Part shown: in pieces, positions 18,591 to 28,618 of the stretch
Numbering within the stretch: the stretch's first letter is position 1
How the letters are laid out: every line of letters starts with the position of its first letter
DNA from: Calothrix sp. PCC 7716
Lineage (GTDB): Bacteria > Cyanobacteriota > Cyanobacteriia > Cyanobacteriales > Nostocaceae
Reading direction: 5' to 3'
NCBI RefSeq assembly: GCF_019977735.1
Contig: NZ_AP025018.1
Span: 2,914,001 to 2,978,000, forward strand
Length of the DNA stretch: 64,000 nt
Made by a program: the position numbers and the translations under genes
The notes under the pieces: model-generated
Told to the model about the DNA's origin: nothing
The model's database searches: none
What the model saw: the letters and a program-made list of their open reading frames with translations, nothing else

Positions 18591-18665
18591 AGATAAGAAT
18601 TCAGGAGACAGGAGTTAGAAGCGAGAATATCCCTTCTGTCTCCTGAATTCTGTCTCCTGAATTCT
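18570..18665. repeat. GGAGACA repeats with inverted copy
   Basis: ATTCAGGAGACAGGAGTTAGA units on one arm and CTCCTGAATTCTGTCTCCTGAATTC on the other can pair. The array begins inside the end of the DUF3131 gene. Confidence 0.8.
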
Positions 18666-18709
18666 ATAGTTTTTAGTTTTGAATTGATAATTTTATTTTT
18701 TGTTTCAGT

Positions 18710-20731
18710 ATGACTTCTATTCCCATTTCTAAAAATTCAGCTAATACATCAAGTTTTTCAGGTAACAGTCGCTCAAGGTTGAAGGAAAGAACACTGCTGT
18801 TTCGCTACCTGGCAGAAATAAATCTAATTTTTGGCGCCTGGTATTTACAATGGCGCCTCACCCATTCGATTAATATGGATGCCCTATGGCTGTCTATTCC
18901 CTTGATAATAGCTGAGATTTACAGCTACTTTGGCGGCATGATGTTTGTAATTGGGCTGTGGCGTCCGTTAGTTCGACAAGTTAAGTCGCTCGACCAGCTA
19001 ACACCAGCTATTCCTAGCTCAGATTATCCTACTGTTGACGTGTTTGTTACCTGTTATAACGAGGCGCCGTCCATCGTTGAACAAACAGCTAAAGCCGCTC
19101 TAGCAATGGATTATCCAGCGACAAAGCTACGGGTTTATGTGCTAGATGATGGTAATTCGCCCGAAATGCGCGCGATGACGGAAAAACTTTGTATAGAGGA
19201 TTTACAGTCACCAAAATTACAACAAGAAAGTAATCGTATTGACGCAGAACTTTCGGGTTTGTTGCAACGACTAAAGCAACTAGAAAGTCTAACGCTCAAT
19301 TCAATAGCATCTGAACAATGGCTCTTAGACTTATCCGAAGGTCAGGTTGAGACAACAGACAAAAAAGCCGCTGAATTATTGCAAAGTATGCAACAGTTGT
19401 TTGTTTGGCTAAATAAAAATCAAGACAGCAGCAATTTAGATTCAAATACGATTTCACGTCTTTTAACAGATGAACGGCATAAATTAGAAGAAGCAATTCG
19501 TCAAAAAGAACACTCATTACTAGAAATCGCGCGTTTTCGCTATATTGCTCGTCCTAAAGTTCCTGGCGTACCTCATCATGCAAAAGCAGGTAATATCAAT
19601 TATGCAATTTTCTCTGGAGAAACATCAGGAGAGTTTATTGTTACTCTAGATGCCGATCATATTCCTAAGCCCCAATTTCTCAAGCGAGTCTTGCCATATT
19701 TCTATACTTATAATGTACTCGCCGGAAAATATGAGTCAAATCGCATTGCTTTTGTTCAGACTCGTCAAGATTTTTATAACCTTCCTACAGGCGACCCATT
19801 TGCACATAGAGCCAATTTATTTTATGGACCGCTGCAACAAGGTAAAGATGGCATGAATGCCGCTTTTTATACAGGTACAAATGCGATGCTAAGGCGTGAA
19901 GCTTTAGTTAGTGTCGGACTACAAAATTTTTCTGATGAGTATGCCAAAGATGCAAAACGTTTAGATGAGTTTGATTTAGTTGGGGGTGTATCTAGCAACA
20001 GTATTACAGAAGATATGAATACAGCTATGCGTCTACATAGTGCTGGCTGGAAGTCTATTTACCATAATGAATCTTTGGCAGAAGGTTTGGCGCCTGATGA
20101 TTTAAGCTCTACTTTGAAACAACGGTTACGTTGGGCGCAAGGTACTATTCAAGTGTTAGTGCGAGAAAATCCACTTACTAAGCCAGGACTATCTTTTTGG
20201 CAGCGTTTGCACTATTTTAAGACGATGTACAGCTATTTTTCTGGTTTTGCTACTCTTGTATTCATTTCTTGCCCAATCATCTATTTTTTCACAGAAATAG
20301 TCCCAGTCAAAAGCTACGGCCCAGATTTTGCCATCCACTTTTTCCCAGCTTTTATTGTCAACCGCTTGACATTTATTGCAGCTACTTGGGGTATTCCTGC
20401 TAGTGAGGTTTGGCGCTCCGAACAGTATGCAATTGCATTATTTCCTCTTTTAATCCAAGCTGTATGGAGTGTATTTTCAGGGCAAGCGCTTAAATTCCAA
20501 GTAACACCCAAACAACGACAGTCTGGGATTTATCTGCGCTTAATTGTACCCCAACTAATTGTCTTTACCCTCACCATTCTTGGAATATTGTGGACTCTAA
20601 TTCGTTTTGCAAGTGGTAATTTAAACGAACCTTGGGTTCACCTGCTTAACAGTGCTTGGGCTATTTACAACTTGTTCCTTCTATCAGCTATTATCCGCGC
20701 GGCTGTGTGGCAACCTCAAAAAATGACTTAA
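18710..20731 (+). CDS. processive GT2 glycosyltransferase, cellulose-synthase-like
   Basis: A 673-residue integral membrane synthase. Two N-terminal membrane helices precede the catalytic domain. Catalytic motifs are present: DVFVTCYNEAP and DDGNSPE (UDP binding), TLDADHIP (DxD), TGTNAMLRREAL, TEDMNTAMRLHSAGW (the base-providing TED) and QRLRWAQG (QxxRW), which marks a processive enzyme. Four or more helices follow. Two oddities: about 110 residues of coiled-coil-like sequence (about 165-275) lie between the DDG motif and the KAGNINYA motif, where bacterial BcsA has a short loop; and the protein ends soon after FQVTPK plus two helices, so the c-di-GMP-binding PilZ domain is absent. With the adjacent periplasmic proteins it probably makes and exports a beta-glycan. 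Confidence 0.9.
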   Translation: MTSIPISKNSANTSSFSGNSRSRLKERTLLFRYLAEINLIFGAWYLQWRLTHSINMDALWLSIPLIIAEIYSYFGGMMFVIGLWRPLVRQVKSLDQLTPAIPSSDYPTVDVFVTCYNEAPSIVEQTAKAALAMDYPATKLRVYVLDDGNSPEMRAMTEKLCIEDLQSPKLQQESNRIDAELSGLLQRLKQLESLTLNSIASEQWLLDLSEGQVETTDKKAAELLQSMQQLFVWLNKNQDSSNLDSNTISRLLTDERHKLEEAIRQKEHSLLEIARFRYIARPKVPGVPHHAKAGNINYAIFSGETSGEFIVTLDADHIPKPQFLKRVLPYFYTYNVLAGKYESNRIAFVQTRQDFYNLPTGDPFAHRANLFYGPLQQGKDGMNAAFYTGTNAMLRREALVSVGLQNFSDEYAKDAKRLDEFDLVGGVSSNSITEDMNTAMRLHSAGWKSIYHNESLAEGLAPDDLSSTLKQRLRWAQGTIQVLVRENPLTKPGLSFWQRLHYFKTMYSYFSGFATLVFISCPIIYFFTEIVPVKSYGPDFAIHFFPAFIVNRLTFIAATWGIPASEVWRSEQYAIALFPLLIQAVWSVFSGQALKFQVTPKQRQSGIYLRLIVPQLIVFTLTILGILWTLIRFASGNLNEPWVHLLNSAWAIYNLFLLSAIIRAAVWQPQKMT

Positions 20732-20735
20732 AGAG

Positions 20736-20835
20736 AATACAGGAGACAGAATACAGGAGACAGAATACAGGAGACAGAATACAGGAGACAGAATATAGGA
20801 GACAGAATTTAAGATCATCAAATTTCTATCTCCTA
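20736..20835. repeat. AATACAGGAGACAG tandem repeats
   Basis: Five 14-base AATACAGGAGACAG-type units (two heptamers each) directly after the GT2 stop codon, followed by a short complementary arm (ATCTCCTATCTTCTACCTC). Confidence 0.85.
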
Positions 20836-20946
20836 TCTTCTACCTCTGACAATAAAAAATATACGTCTAGATATTGCCGTTTTTATTAAGTCAGTGCCAA
20901 AATAGAAATGTGTAGGTAATAACCCAAATTGGAGTATACAAAAATT

Positions 20947-21273
20947 ATGGATACTAATGTAAAAGTACTTGAACCTTCTGGAATTTTAGACGGAATTAGA
21001 GGTAATCTACTTCGCCGTGAAATTAGCGATATTGTAGCTAACAAAGTAGAAATTCTTTTGATTGATTTAAAAGAGGTCAAGTTTATTGACAGTTCTGGTT
21101 TAGGTGCTTTAGTATCATCAATGCAAATGGTGCGAAATGCAAATGGTAAACTATTTATATGCTCCGCTAGCGACCAAGTAAAAATGTTGTTTCAACTAAC
21201 TAAAATGGATAGACTTTTTCAAACTTTTGATGACCAAGCTGATTTTTGCCGTCAAATATTGGCAGTACAATAA
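20947..21273 (+). CDS. STAS-domain anti-anti-sigma factor-like protein
   Basis: A 108-residue single STAS domain of the SpoIIAA/RsbV type. The phosphorylation-site motif is present as FIDSSGLGALVSS near residue 55. In partner switching, the unphosphorylated STAS protein binds and sequesters an RsbW-like kinase; phosphorylation on the conserved Ser ends this. ATG 20947 gives the standard family start (MDTNVKVLEPSGILDG). The phosphatase gene is convergent and ends 12 bases away, and the kinase gene lies beyond it, so the three parts of the switch are adjacent. The set resembles HmpUVW of Nostoc punctiforme, which controls hormogonium motility and polysaccharide; identity with that system is not proven. 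Confidence 0.88.
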   Translation: MDTNVKVLEPSGILDGIRGNLLRREISDIVANKVEILLIDLKEVKFIDSSGLGALVSSMQMVRNANGKLFICSASDQVKMLFQLTKMDRLFQTFDDQADFCRQILAVQ

Positions 21274-21284
21274 TTTGCTTAACT

Positions 21285-22475
21285 TTAGTTAAATCCGGCT
21301 TTCAGTAAAGACAAATCATCATCTAAATTACATTTACCATTCAATGCCATGATATACTTTAATATTTGATTTAAATCGTGCGTTTCTTCCTTGCTGTAGT
21401 TGATAAGATAATCAATGAAAGCGTTGATACCCCAAATTGTACCGTCTGGCTGGTTAATTTCGTAGGCGCCATCACTAAAGATGTATAAAGTGCTATTCTC
21501 TTCAACATCAAAGGCTACATTCTCAAATTCAATATTGGGCACAAAGCCAATAGGCAAATCTAAAGAACCTAGCTGTTGAACTTGGATTTTATTTGTAGAT
21601 GTATGAGATAAAAGTACAGCTTGCGGATGTCCAGCACTAGCATAAGTAAGTTGACGTTTTCGACGGTTATAAACTCCATACCAAATTGTGAAGTATTTAT
21701 CACCGTGATTGCTCATCTGAAAAGCATTATTAAGTGCTTTCAAAACTTCGCTAGGTTGAGAAAAGTTAGTATTAGGGAGAGACTGCGAACGCAAGACGTT
21801 AAGTACAGATACAGATAGTAAAGCTGAACCTACCCCATGTCCCGACACGTCTAATAAATAGATAACCAAATTTTCATCATCGAGCCAGTAATAGTCGAAA
21901 CAATCACCCCCTAACTGTGTTGAGGGAACAAATAAAGCTTTTGTAGTTACTGTTCCAACAAGTGGTTCGGGTAAAAGCGACCGCACATAATCTGCTGCTT
22001 CGGCTAATTCTGCTTCTAAAATTTGCTTTTGGGTTTGCAAATCCTGATTTAATACTTCTAAAGCTTGTTTTTGGTTGTGTAAATCCTGATTTAGCTGGTG
22101 TAACCTTAACCCCGCTCGTACCCGTGCTTTTAATTCGTTCATCTCAATGGGTTTAGAGATAAATTCATCTGCACCAGCGTCAAGTCCCCGAATTCTATCT
22201 TCTTCCTCACCCTTAGCTGCTCCTTTAGCAGTTAGGAGAATGAAAAAAGTAGTTGTCATCTCTGAATCTACTTTAATTTGGCGACACACTTCTAGTCCAT
22301 CTAAATTTGACATCATCCAATCGCAGATAATTAAAGCTGGATGTAACTGCTTCGCTAGTACAATTCCTTCTTCCCCATCACTAGCAACACTAACATCATA
22401 ACCTTGGTTTTGAAGTGTTCTTTTTAACGCTGCGCGCACAATTGGGTCATCATCAATGATAAGGATTTTAAACAT
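21285..22475 (-). CDS. response regulator with PP2C (SpoIIE-type) phosphatase domain
   Basis: A 396-residue protein. The REC domain (about 1-125) has the acidic pair IIDDDP and the phospho-acceptor Asp in LIICDWMMSNLDG. A coiled-coil (about 130-165, with repeats of LNQDLQTQKQ) joins it to a PP2C/SpoIIE domain (about 170-395) with metal-ligand motifs GGDCFDYYWLD, LLDVSGHGVGSALLS and IFSDGAYE. It should dephosphorylate the STAS protein next door when its REC domain is phosphorylated. The 1399-residue hybrid kinase just downstream, ending in an HPt domain, is the obvious candidate phosphodonor. The protein is divergent from the RsbW-like kinase gene, with a 68-base shared promoter region. Confidence 0.92.
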   Translation of the reverse strand: MFKILIIDDDPIVRAALKRTLQNQGYDVSVASDGEEGIVLAKQLHPALIICDWMMSNLDGLEVCRQIKVDSEMTTTFFILLTAKGAAKGEEEDRIRGLDAGADEFISKPIEMNELKARVRAGLRLHQLNQDLHNQKQALEVLNQDLQTQKQILEAELAEAADYVRSLLPEPLVGTVTTKALFVPSTQLGGDCFDYYWLDDENLVIYLLDVSGHGVGSALLSVSVLNVLRSQSLPNTNFSQPSEVLKALNNAFQMSNHGDKYFTIWYGVYNRRKRQLTYASAGHPQAVLLSHTSTNKIQVQQLGSLDLPIGFVPNIEFENVAFDVEENSTLYIFSDGAYEINQPDGTIWGINAFIDYLINYSKEETHDLNQILKYIMALNGKCNLDDDLSLLKAGFN

Positions 22476-22543
22476 GAATTACAGCTTTAATAAATAGGGT
22501 TTCAATACGATTAAATTATATTTTATACTATATTAACAATTAT

Positions 22544-22981
22544 TTGATATTTAGAAAAGTGGCTAAAAAAATTCAATTAAAAGTTAACACAGACCTTACT
22601 GCTTCATCTCAGGTTTTGTCATGGTTTGAGCAGATAAATGAACCTCCTATTTCCGAACCAGAAATTTGGTGGAAATGTCAAACACTTATAATAGAAGGAT
22701 TTACAAATATTGTAGAACATGCTCATAAAAACATGCCACCATCAACTTTAGTTGAAATTGAAGCAATCAGGTCAAGTCAAGAAATAGAAATTCGTATTTG
22801 GTCACAAGGTGCATTTTTTGACTTAGAAAAAAAATTACAAGAAACATGCGAATTTGAAGAGAATGAACAAGAGCGCGGAAGGGGTTTAAGAATTATGTCA
22901 GCAATCGCAGACAAATTGAGTTATGAGCGTACAACAGATAATCGTTATTGTTTATTTATTAGTAAAAGCGTAAGAAGTTAA
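22544..22981 (+). CDS. RsbW-like serine kinase / anti-sigma factor
   Basis: About 145 residues of a GHKL ATPase. The N-box is EGFTNIVEHAHKN and the G2-like box is ERGRGLRIMSAIADKLSY, as in RsbW and SpoIIAB. Such proteins phosphorylate STAS antagonists and bind sigma factors or other targets. The frame opens with TTG at 22544; a GTG at 22559 (VAKKIQLKV) is an alternative. No good ribosome binding site marks either. Together with the flanking STAS and PP2C genes it completes a partner-switching module. A second RsbW-like gene lies at 40.6 kb without such partners. Confidence 0.85.
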   Translation: MIFRKVAKKIQLKVNTDLTASSQVLSWFEQINEPPISEPEIWWKCQTLIIEGFTNIVEHAHKNMPPSTLVEIEAIRSSQEIEIRIWSQGAFFDLEKKLQETCEFEENEQERGRGLRIMSAIADKLSYERTTDNRYCLFISKSVRS

Positions 22982-23008
22982 GAACTGTAGGGGTGGGCAG
23001 TGCCCACC

Positions 23009-26000
23009 TTACAAAAGTGCGGAGTTGGGAGTTGGGAGTGGAGGTGTTTGAATTAAAAACGTTTGAATACGATTAACAAATGTCTCTAAATCTAGAATTA
23101 AATCAGCAGTGCCTCGACGCTCGCCTTTTTTAGCTAATAGTTCTAGTTTTTCTGCGGCTTGCTGCATAATTGTGGCGCCAACATTACCACTGGCGCCTTT
23201 AAGATGATGAGCAAGGCTCGAAACTTGCTCAAAATCACCTTGATTAATAGCCAGTTTCACAGCTTCTAAACGAGATTGAGTATCATCAACAAAAATTTGT
23301 AATAGTTCTAATTCAAATTCGGGGTTATTTTCTGAAAGCTGATGTAAGTGTTCCCAATCAATTGGTAACTTCATTAAATCAGTATCTGTTTGTTTTATAA
23401 ATATCAAATTCTCCCAATGTTTTAGTGCTACTGCTAATTTCTCTTTTGATACTGGCTTACTTAGATAGTCATCCATTCCTGCATCTAGACACATTTGCTT
23501 GTCTTCTTTCATTGCATTAGCAGTCATCGCAATTATTATAGGGCGCCGATGGTTAATAAATTTGCTCTCTTGCCAACGATGAATTTCTTTTGTCGCATCC
23601 ATACCATCGAGAACAGGCATTTGACAATCCATAAGAATCAAATCGTAAGGAATTTTTTCTAATAAATTCAACGCTTCTTGACCATTAGCAGCAACATCAG
23701 CTTGATATCCAAGACTTTCAAGTATTTTTAGGGCGACTTTTTGATTAACTACGTTGTCTTCGGTTAGTAAAATTCTTAATTTGGGTTGAGTAGGAGAAGG
23801 ATAGAGGTCGGGAGTCGGGGGGTCAGGAGTCGGGGGGTTAGGAGTTAGGGGGTTAGGAGTCGGGGGGTTAGGAGTTAGGGGGTTAGGAGTCAGGAGATTT
23901 GTTTGCTGTCTTCTATCTCCTACCTCCTGAATTCTGTCTTCTGAATTCATTCCTAAAATATTCATAATCGTATCGAGTAGTCGAGATGGTTTAATGGGTT
24001 TAACTAAATAAGCAGCAAATCCAATTTTGAGCGCTTGTTGTACTTCATTACGCTGATTTGTAGAGGTGAGCATAATTAAGGGTATTTCAGTAATAGCGGA
24101 ATTTGCCTTAATTTGTTCTCCCAAAGTGATGCCGTCTGTTTCTGGCATTTGCATGTCAATTAAGGCGATATCATATGGTTTATTTTGCGCGCGTGCATCC
24201 AACATTGCTTTGAGTGCTGATACTGCACTGTCGGCTTCATGTACACACATTCCCCAACGGGTGGCTTGATGGTAAACAATTTTGCGATTCGTAGCGTTAT
24301 CATCTACCACTAATAAACGTAAATTACTAGAAAGTTTTTGAGCTTCTGTTGCGGTAATAGGTACTGGCGCCAAAGCGAAACTCACATCAAACCAAAATGT
24401 CGAACCTTTGCCTAACTGACTTTCTACTCCAATTTCTCCCGACATTAAGGTAACGAGTTGTTTGCAAATGGCTAATCCTAAACCAGTACCGCCATACTTA
24501 CGGGTAGTCGAAGCGTCTACTTGGGTAAATGGTGTAAACAGTTTGCTTTGGTCTTCTGTGTTAATACCAAGACCAGTATCTGTGACGCTAAAATGAATTG
24601 TGGCTGTAGTAGAGGAAAGCTCTTTTACTTCTGCCCGCACTACTACTTCTCCATTAGTAGTAAATTTAATTGCGTTTCCAATTAGGTTCATGAGAATTTG
24701 CCGCAAGCGACTAACATCCCCTTTAAGATGAATCGGAACGTTACGATAAATTAAAGCAGCAATCTCTAATCCTTTTTTGTGAGCTTGAGGCGCCAGTAAA
24801 TCTAATACTTCTTCTATACAGGTAGACAAATTAAAGTCTAAAATCTCTAAAGTCATTTCCCCAGCCTCAAGTTTAGATAAATCCAAAATTTCATTGATAA
24901 GGGTTAACAGCGCGTCTCCACTGACACGGACTGTTTCAACAAAATCTTGTTGTTCTGATGTCAAGTTAGTTTCTAATAAAAGTCCAGTCATCCCCAATAC
25001 AGCGTTCATTGGGGTGCGGATTTCATGACTCATGTTCGCCAAAAAAGCACTTTTGGTTTGAGATGCTAACTCTGCTTGACGACGAGCTACTTCTAATTCT
25101 TGTCGCTGCTCCCTTTCCGCTTTTAGCAATTGTTTAAGTTCTTCTTTGGCTTGGTTGCGCTCGATAAATTGCCCTATTTGTTCACCTAAAGAAATCAGCA
25201 TCTTTACCAAATCTGAGTCAGGTTGCTGAGTTTGACGATTAAAGCAGGTAATCATACCCAGAACATTATTACCACTGCGAACCGGAAAACCAAAAGCTCC
25301 ATGTAGTCCAACTTCGGCAGCAATTTTTCCTCTCAAAAACTTTGGATTATCAACGACATTAGTAAACCATACAGGTTCGTCCAATGACCAAACACGACCA
25401 GGTAAACCAATCTGGGGTGCAAATGTCATTTCTTTAGTTATAGCTTTAAATTCTTGCACGTCAATATTTTCTTTATGCCAAATATCATGGCAACGTAAAA
25501 CATTTGCGCTTGCGTCTACCATCCAAATTTCCGCCAAATCCCATTCTAAACTTTCGCAAATTGCTTGTAAAATTAAGGGAGTTGCTTCGGCAATGGTAGA
25601 CGAATCTGCTAACACGCGCGTGGTAGAATGTTGTGCTGCTAAATGCTTTTCATCCCGTCTGCGAGCAGTAATGTCAACCCCGGTACCAATAATATATTCT
25701 ATGGCGCCTTCATAATCTTTTAAGATGGTATTTGACCATGCAATTAGCCGTTTACTACCATCTTTTGTCACCCAGTAATTTTCATATTCTTTGATAACTT
25801 GCCCACTTTGTATCTTAGTAAAAACAGCTTTAACTGGTTCTATTTCTTCAGGAACGAGGAAAATGTTCCAGAAATATCTACCTCTAACTTCATCGAACGA
25901 GTAACCTGTTGTTAGCTCACAAGCTTGATTAAAGCGAACAATTTGCCCTTGAGAATTAAGAACTACAACTAAGGCACTAGCTGTATCCAGAATTGCTGAA

Positions 26001-27208
26001 ATAAAATTGCGTTCTTTATTTAATGATTCCTCTGCTAACTTTCGCTCATTAATTTCACGGGATATAAAATAATAAAGTGTTACGATAATAATAAAACTTA
26101 GAATAATAGCGATTGCTAGTGTCAAAAATGATTTACGCGCGCTCGCTTGTGCAGCTTGAGACTCTTTATTAAGCTCTTGCCTTTGTTCATTCTCCATCTT
26201 CAATAGTAGCTCACGGATATCATCCATCAGGTTTTTTCCCTGATTTGTTTGAATCACTTGCAAAGATGCATCAAATCCTTGGTTTTGGCGTAATTCGATA
26301 GTTTGCTTGAGTTCTGCTAGTTTTGCAGTAATTAGAGATTCTAAGCTTTCAATCTGCTTTTTTTGGTAGCGACTATCTATTACTAAACTCTTAATTTTTT
26401 TGATTTCTTTATTAATTTTTGTATTTGCTGTTCGATACGGTTCTAAATAAATATTTTGCCCAGTCAAAATATAACCGCGTTGTCCTGTTTCTGCGTCATT
26501 TATTGCTAGAATAAGTTCTTGTAACGAATTGATTTTATCTTGACTTTTTCTGACCTGATTATAAGTATTAATCAAAACTTGAGTATTATGGTATGAAACC
26601 ATTCCAATCAAAACTAAAATTGCCGATGCTAACCCAAACCCAGAAGCAATCCTTTTAAAAAATCGTTTGCGTAATTTAGAAGCTTGCTTACCTTTATTAT
26701 TTGCCAGTTCTAAGGAAGCTAAATTACGGCGCATTTCCAGTTGCTTAATAACTTGCCGCCCTAATGCTCGCAATGCTTCAATTTGTTCTGAAGTTAATTC
26801 TCGTGGTACATAGTCAATCGTGCAAAGTGTTCCTATCGCGTGACCCTCTGGATTTATTATCGGAACACCAGCATAAAATCGGATACTAGGGTTAGATGTT
26901 ACCAGTGGATTTGCGGCAAACCGTTCGTCGGATGTAGCATCAGGGACAATAAAAACGTCAGTTTGTAAAATAGCGTGAGCGCAAAAGGCAACATCGCGGT
27001 GTGTTTCTGAGACTTCCAAACCGATTTTGGATTTAAACCACTGGCGATCACTATCAATTAAACTGATTAAAGCAATCGGAGTTCCACAAATATACGAAGC
27101 TATACGAGTAATGTCATCAAAAGCCGCTTCAGATGGAGTATCAAGGATTTTATACTCATTAAGAGCTTCGATTCTCTGTGCCTCGTTTAGTGGTAGTGGT
27201 GCTTTCAT
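23009..27208 (-). CDS. hybrid histidine kinase: GAF-CHASE3-PAS-GAF-HisKA-HATPase-REC-REC-HPt
   Basis: A 1399-residue membrane sensor. Order by eye: GAF (about 20-170), membrane helix near 190-210, periplasmic CHASE3 (about 210-350), membrane helix near 360-385, PAS (about 395-510), GAF (about 525-690), HisKA with phospho-His in [14 protein letters not shown] near 727, HATPase (to about 950, [12 protein letters not shown]), REC1 (Asp near 1017, [13 protein letters not shown]), REC2 (Asp near 1194, [13 protein letters not shown]) and HPt ([14 protein letters not shown] near 1334). It resembles ArcB/BarA-type phosphorelay kinases. The linker between the two REC domains is a Pro/Thr-rich run, [10 protein letters not shown] repeated, encoded by a heptanucleotide array. 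Likely partner: the REC-PP2C phosphatase 530 bases further on; this is inferred from position. Confidence 0.93.
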   Translation of the reverse strand: MKAPLPLNEAQRIEALNEYKILDTPSEAAFDDITRIASYICGTPIALISLIDSDRQWFKSKIGLEVSETHRDVAFCAHAILQTDVFIVPDATSDERFAANPLVTSNPSIRFYAGVPIINPEGHAIGTLCTIDYVPRELTSEQIEALRALGRQVIKQLEMRRNLASLELANNKGKQASKLRKRFFKRIASGFGLASAILVLIGMVSYHNTQVLINTYNQVRKSQDKINSLQELILAINDAETGQRGYILTGQNIYLEPYRTANTKINKEIKKIKSLVIDSRYQKKQIESLESLITAKLAELKQTIELRQNQGFDASLQVIQTNQGKNLMDDIRELLLKMENEQRQELNKESQAAQASARKSFLTLAIAIILSFIIIVTLYYFISREINERKLAEESLNKERNFISAILDTASALVVVLNSQGQIVRFNQACELTTGYSFDEVRGRYFWNIFLVPEEIEPVKAVFTKIQSGQVIKEYENYWVTKDGSKRLIAWSNTILKDYEGAIEYIIGTGVDITARRRDEKHLAAQHSTTRVLADSSTIAEATPLILQAICESLEWDLAEIWMVDASANVLRCHDIWHKENIDVQEFKAITKEMTFAPQIGLPGRVWSLDEPVWFTNVVDNPKFLRGKIAAEVGLHGAFGFPVRSGNNVLGMITCFNRQTQQPDSDLVKMLISLGEQIGQFIERNQAKEELKQLLKAEREQRQELEVARRQAELASQTKSAFLANMSHEIRTPMNAVLGMTGLLLETNLTSEQQDFVETVRVSGDALLTLINEILDLSKLEAGEMTLEILDFNLSTCIEEVLDLLAPQAHKKGLEIAALIYRNVPIHLKGDVSRLRQILMNLIGNAIKFTTNGEVVVRAEVKELSSTTATIHFSVTDTGLGINTEDQSKLFTPFTQVDASTTRKYGGTGLGLAICKQLVTLMSGEIGVESQLGKGSTFWFDVSFALAPVPITATEAQKLSSNLRLLVVDDNATNRKIVYHQATRWGMCVHEADSAVSALKAMLDARAQNKPYDIALIDMQMPETDGITLGEQIKANSAITEIPLIMLTSTNQRNEVQQALKIGFAAYLVKPIKPSRLLDTIMNILGMNSEDRIQEVGDRRQQTNLLTPNPLTPNPPTPNPLTPNPPTPDPPTPDLYPSPTQPKLRILLTEDNVVNQKVALKILESLGYQADVAANGQEALNLLEKIPYDLILMDCQMPVLDGMDATKEIHRWQESKFINHRRPIIIAMTANAMKEDKQMCLDAGMDDYLSKPVSKEKLAVALKHWENLIFIKQTDTDLMKLPIDWEHLHQLSENNPEFELELLQIFVDDTQSRLEAVKLAINQGDFEQVSSLAHHLKGASGNVGATIMQQAAEKLELLAKKGERRGTADLILDLETFVNRIQTFLIQTPPLPTPNSALL
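23800..23950. repeat. STRR heptamers inside the hybrid kinase gene
   Basis: Alternating GGAGTCGGGGGGTTA and GGAGTTAGGGGGTTA units, in frame. Three heptamers make a 21-base, seven-residue period, so the array stays open on the coding strand and encodes a Pro/Thr/Asn linker. Confidence 0.9.
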
Positions 27209-27501
27209 CCTTGTGTATCTTAATTTGAAGTCAACAGAATCATTTTAAGTAATAACAATATTTGACTTCAAACCGTTACGGTAATTCTACTGAAAATATA
27301 CATAGCAGCGAATATTTGAGAATTATTTGGGAATTATAAAATCAAGTCCAAACCTTAAAGCAATAATAAACATTTTGTTTTGGTAGAGGATTTTATACAT
27401 ACATTTGTATTAAGTATTAATAACTAATGGCAAGTTATTTTAGACCTTTTGAATCCCCCCAACCCCCCGGAATTCGGGGGGCTAATAGTAAGTCTTATAA
27501 T

Positions 27502-28578
27502 ATGTATCTACGGTTAGTATTAGCAGTGGTGGGCAGCATAGGTATTTTAACTTTATGTGAAACTAAGCTACTGGCGGCGCCCGAAAATTTCAATCCTGGT
27601 CTACAGCCCCCACCACCGAAACCTAAATTAAAACCAACAGAAAACACAACACCGTCAACATCGAGCGAAGCACTAAAACCGTTAGGAGAGTTAGAAAACA
27701 TCCAAACAGACTTCCGTAACGAAACAGATAACTTTGGTCAACAAAATTTATTCATCGAACCAACCGCTCAATTTAGATTAAATAACGGTAATAAAATCAA
27801 ATTCAAAACAGGTATAAATTACTTTGACCAACGCAGTGTAAAACCCATAACCAACATACCCTTTCAACTCGGATGGCAAGGAAAAATTGGCGAAGTGACA
27901 TTGCAGACAGCAGCAGGGATAGATATATTTGACCGTCTAACTCCAGCTATTAATTTTAATGCTAGGGCAGAGACTCCTATTACACCAACAAAAGTTTCAC
28001 CATCAGGCAAACTGCTATCGGCTGTTATACTATCAGCTAACTTACAACAGGCGCCGTACAAATTCAATGCTCAAACTTTAGAAAATCAAATTACAGCTTG
28101 GCGCTATGGACCCGATTTATACTGGCAGATAGACCGTAACACCAGCTTATTTTCATCATTGCGCTTAGGTAATTACAACGATGGTAATTCCGAAGTTCAA
28201 TCTTTCAGTAGACTAGAGCGCAAAATTGGACAATTTTTCGTAGCAGCAAACTTGTTTACTTGGAACTACGCAGATGACTTCGAGCGTAAAAGCGGCTATT
28301 TTTCACCGCAAGACTTCTTAGTCTACAACGCCGAAGCAGGCTGGGAAGGAGATGTTACTAAATTCCTAAAATGTCGGCTTGCTGCTAACCTAGGAAGACA
28401 GAGACTTAAAGGAGAATTTGACAACGCCAATACCTATCAAGCGCGCTGTACAGTAAAACTCTCACCCAATATAGAAACAGACCTAGGTTATAACTTTTCC
28501 AACGTCCGCAATTTAGATACTGGTGCAAGTGCTTATAATAGTAACTCCATAACAGGGCAACTACGAGTGAAGTTTTAA
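27502..28578 (+). CDS. outer-membrane beta-barrel candidate, BcsC C-terminus-like
   Basis: About 358 residues. The signal peptide is LRLVLAVVGSIGILTLCETKLLA, then a Pro-rich linker (PPPPKPKLKP) and, from about residue 90, alternating short amphipathic strands with aromatic belts (IKFKTGINYFDQR, FFVAANLFTWNYADD, CRLAANLGRQRLKG). It ends in SITGQLRVKF, a terminal Phe as in outer-membrane barrels. This layout fits the barrel that ends BcsC-type exporters, without the TPR part. The open frame begins at 27427 inside a C/G-rich dyad repeat, so ATG 27502 is the real start. As the last gene of the polysaccharide locus it is a plausible exit pore for the GT2 product. The assignment is structural inference. 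Confidence 0.65.
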   Translation: MYLRLVLAVVGSIGILTLCETKLLAAPENFNPGLQPPPPKPKLKPTENTTPSTSSEALKPLGELENIQTDFRNETDNFGQQNLFIEPTAQFRLNNGNKIKFKTGINYFDQRSVKPITNIPFQLGWQGKIGEVTLQTAAGIDIFDRLTPAINFNARAETPITPTKVSPSGKLLSAVILSANLQQAPYKFNAQTLENQITAWRYGPDLYWQIDRNTSLFSSLRLGNYNDGNSEVQSFSRLERKIGQFFVAANLFTWNYADDFERKSGYFSPQDFLVYNAEAGWEGDVTKFLKCRLAANLGRQRLKGEFDNANTYQARCTVKLSPNIETDLGYNFSNVRNLDTGASAYNSNSITGQLRVKF

Positions 28579-28618
28579 TCTTGTATAGTACAAAAGTATT
28601 GATTATTTTTCAGTGATT

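Noticed and set aside
27427-27501. Upstream extension of the barrel protein
   Set aside because: These codons fall within a CCCCCCAACCCCCCGGAATT-type dyad repeat, and a normal signal peptide begins at 27502.
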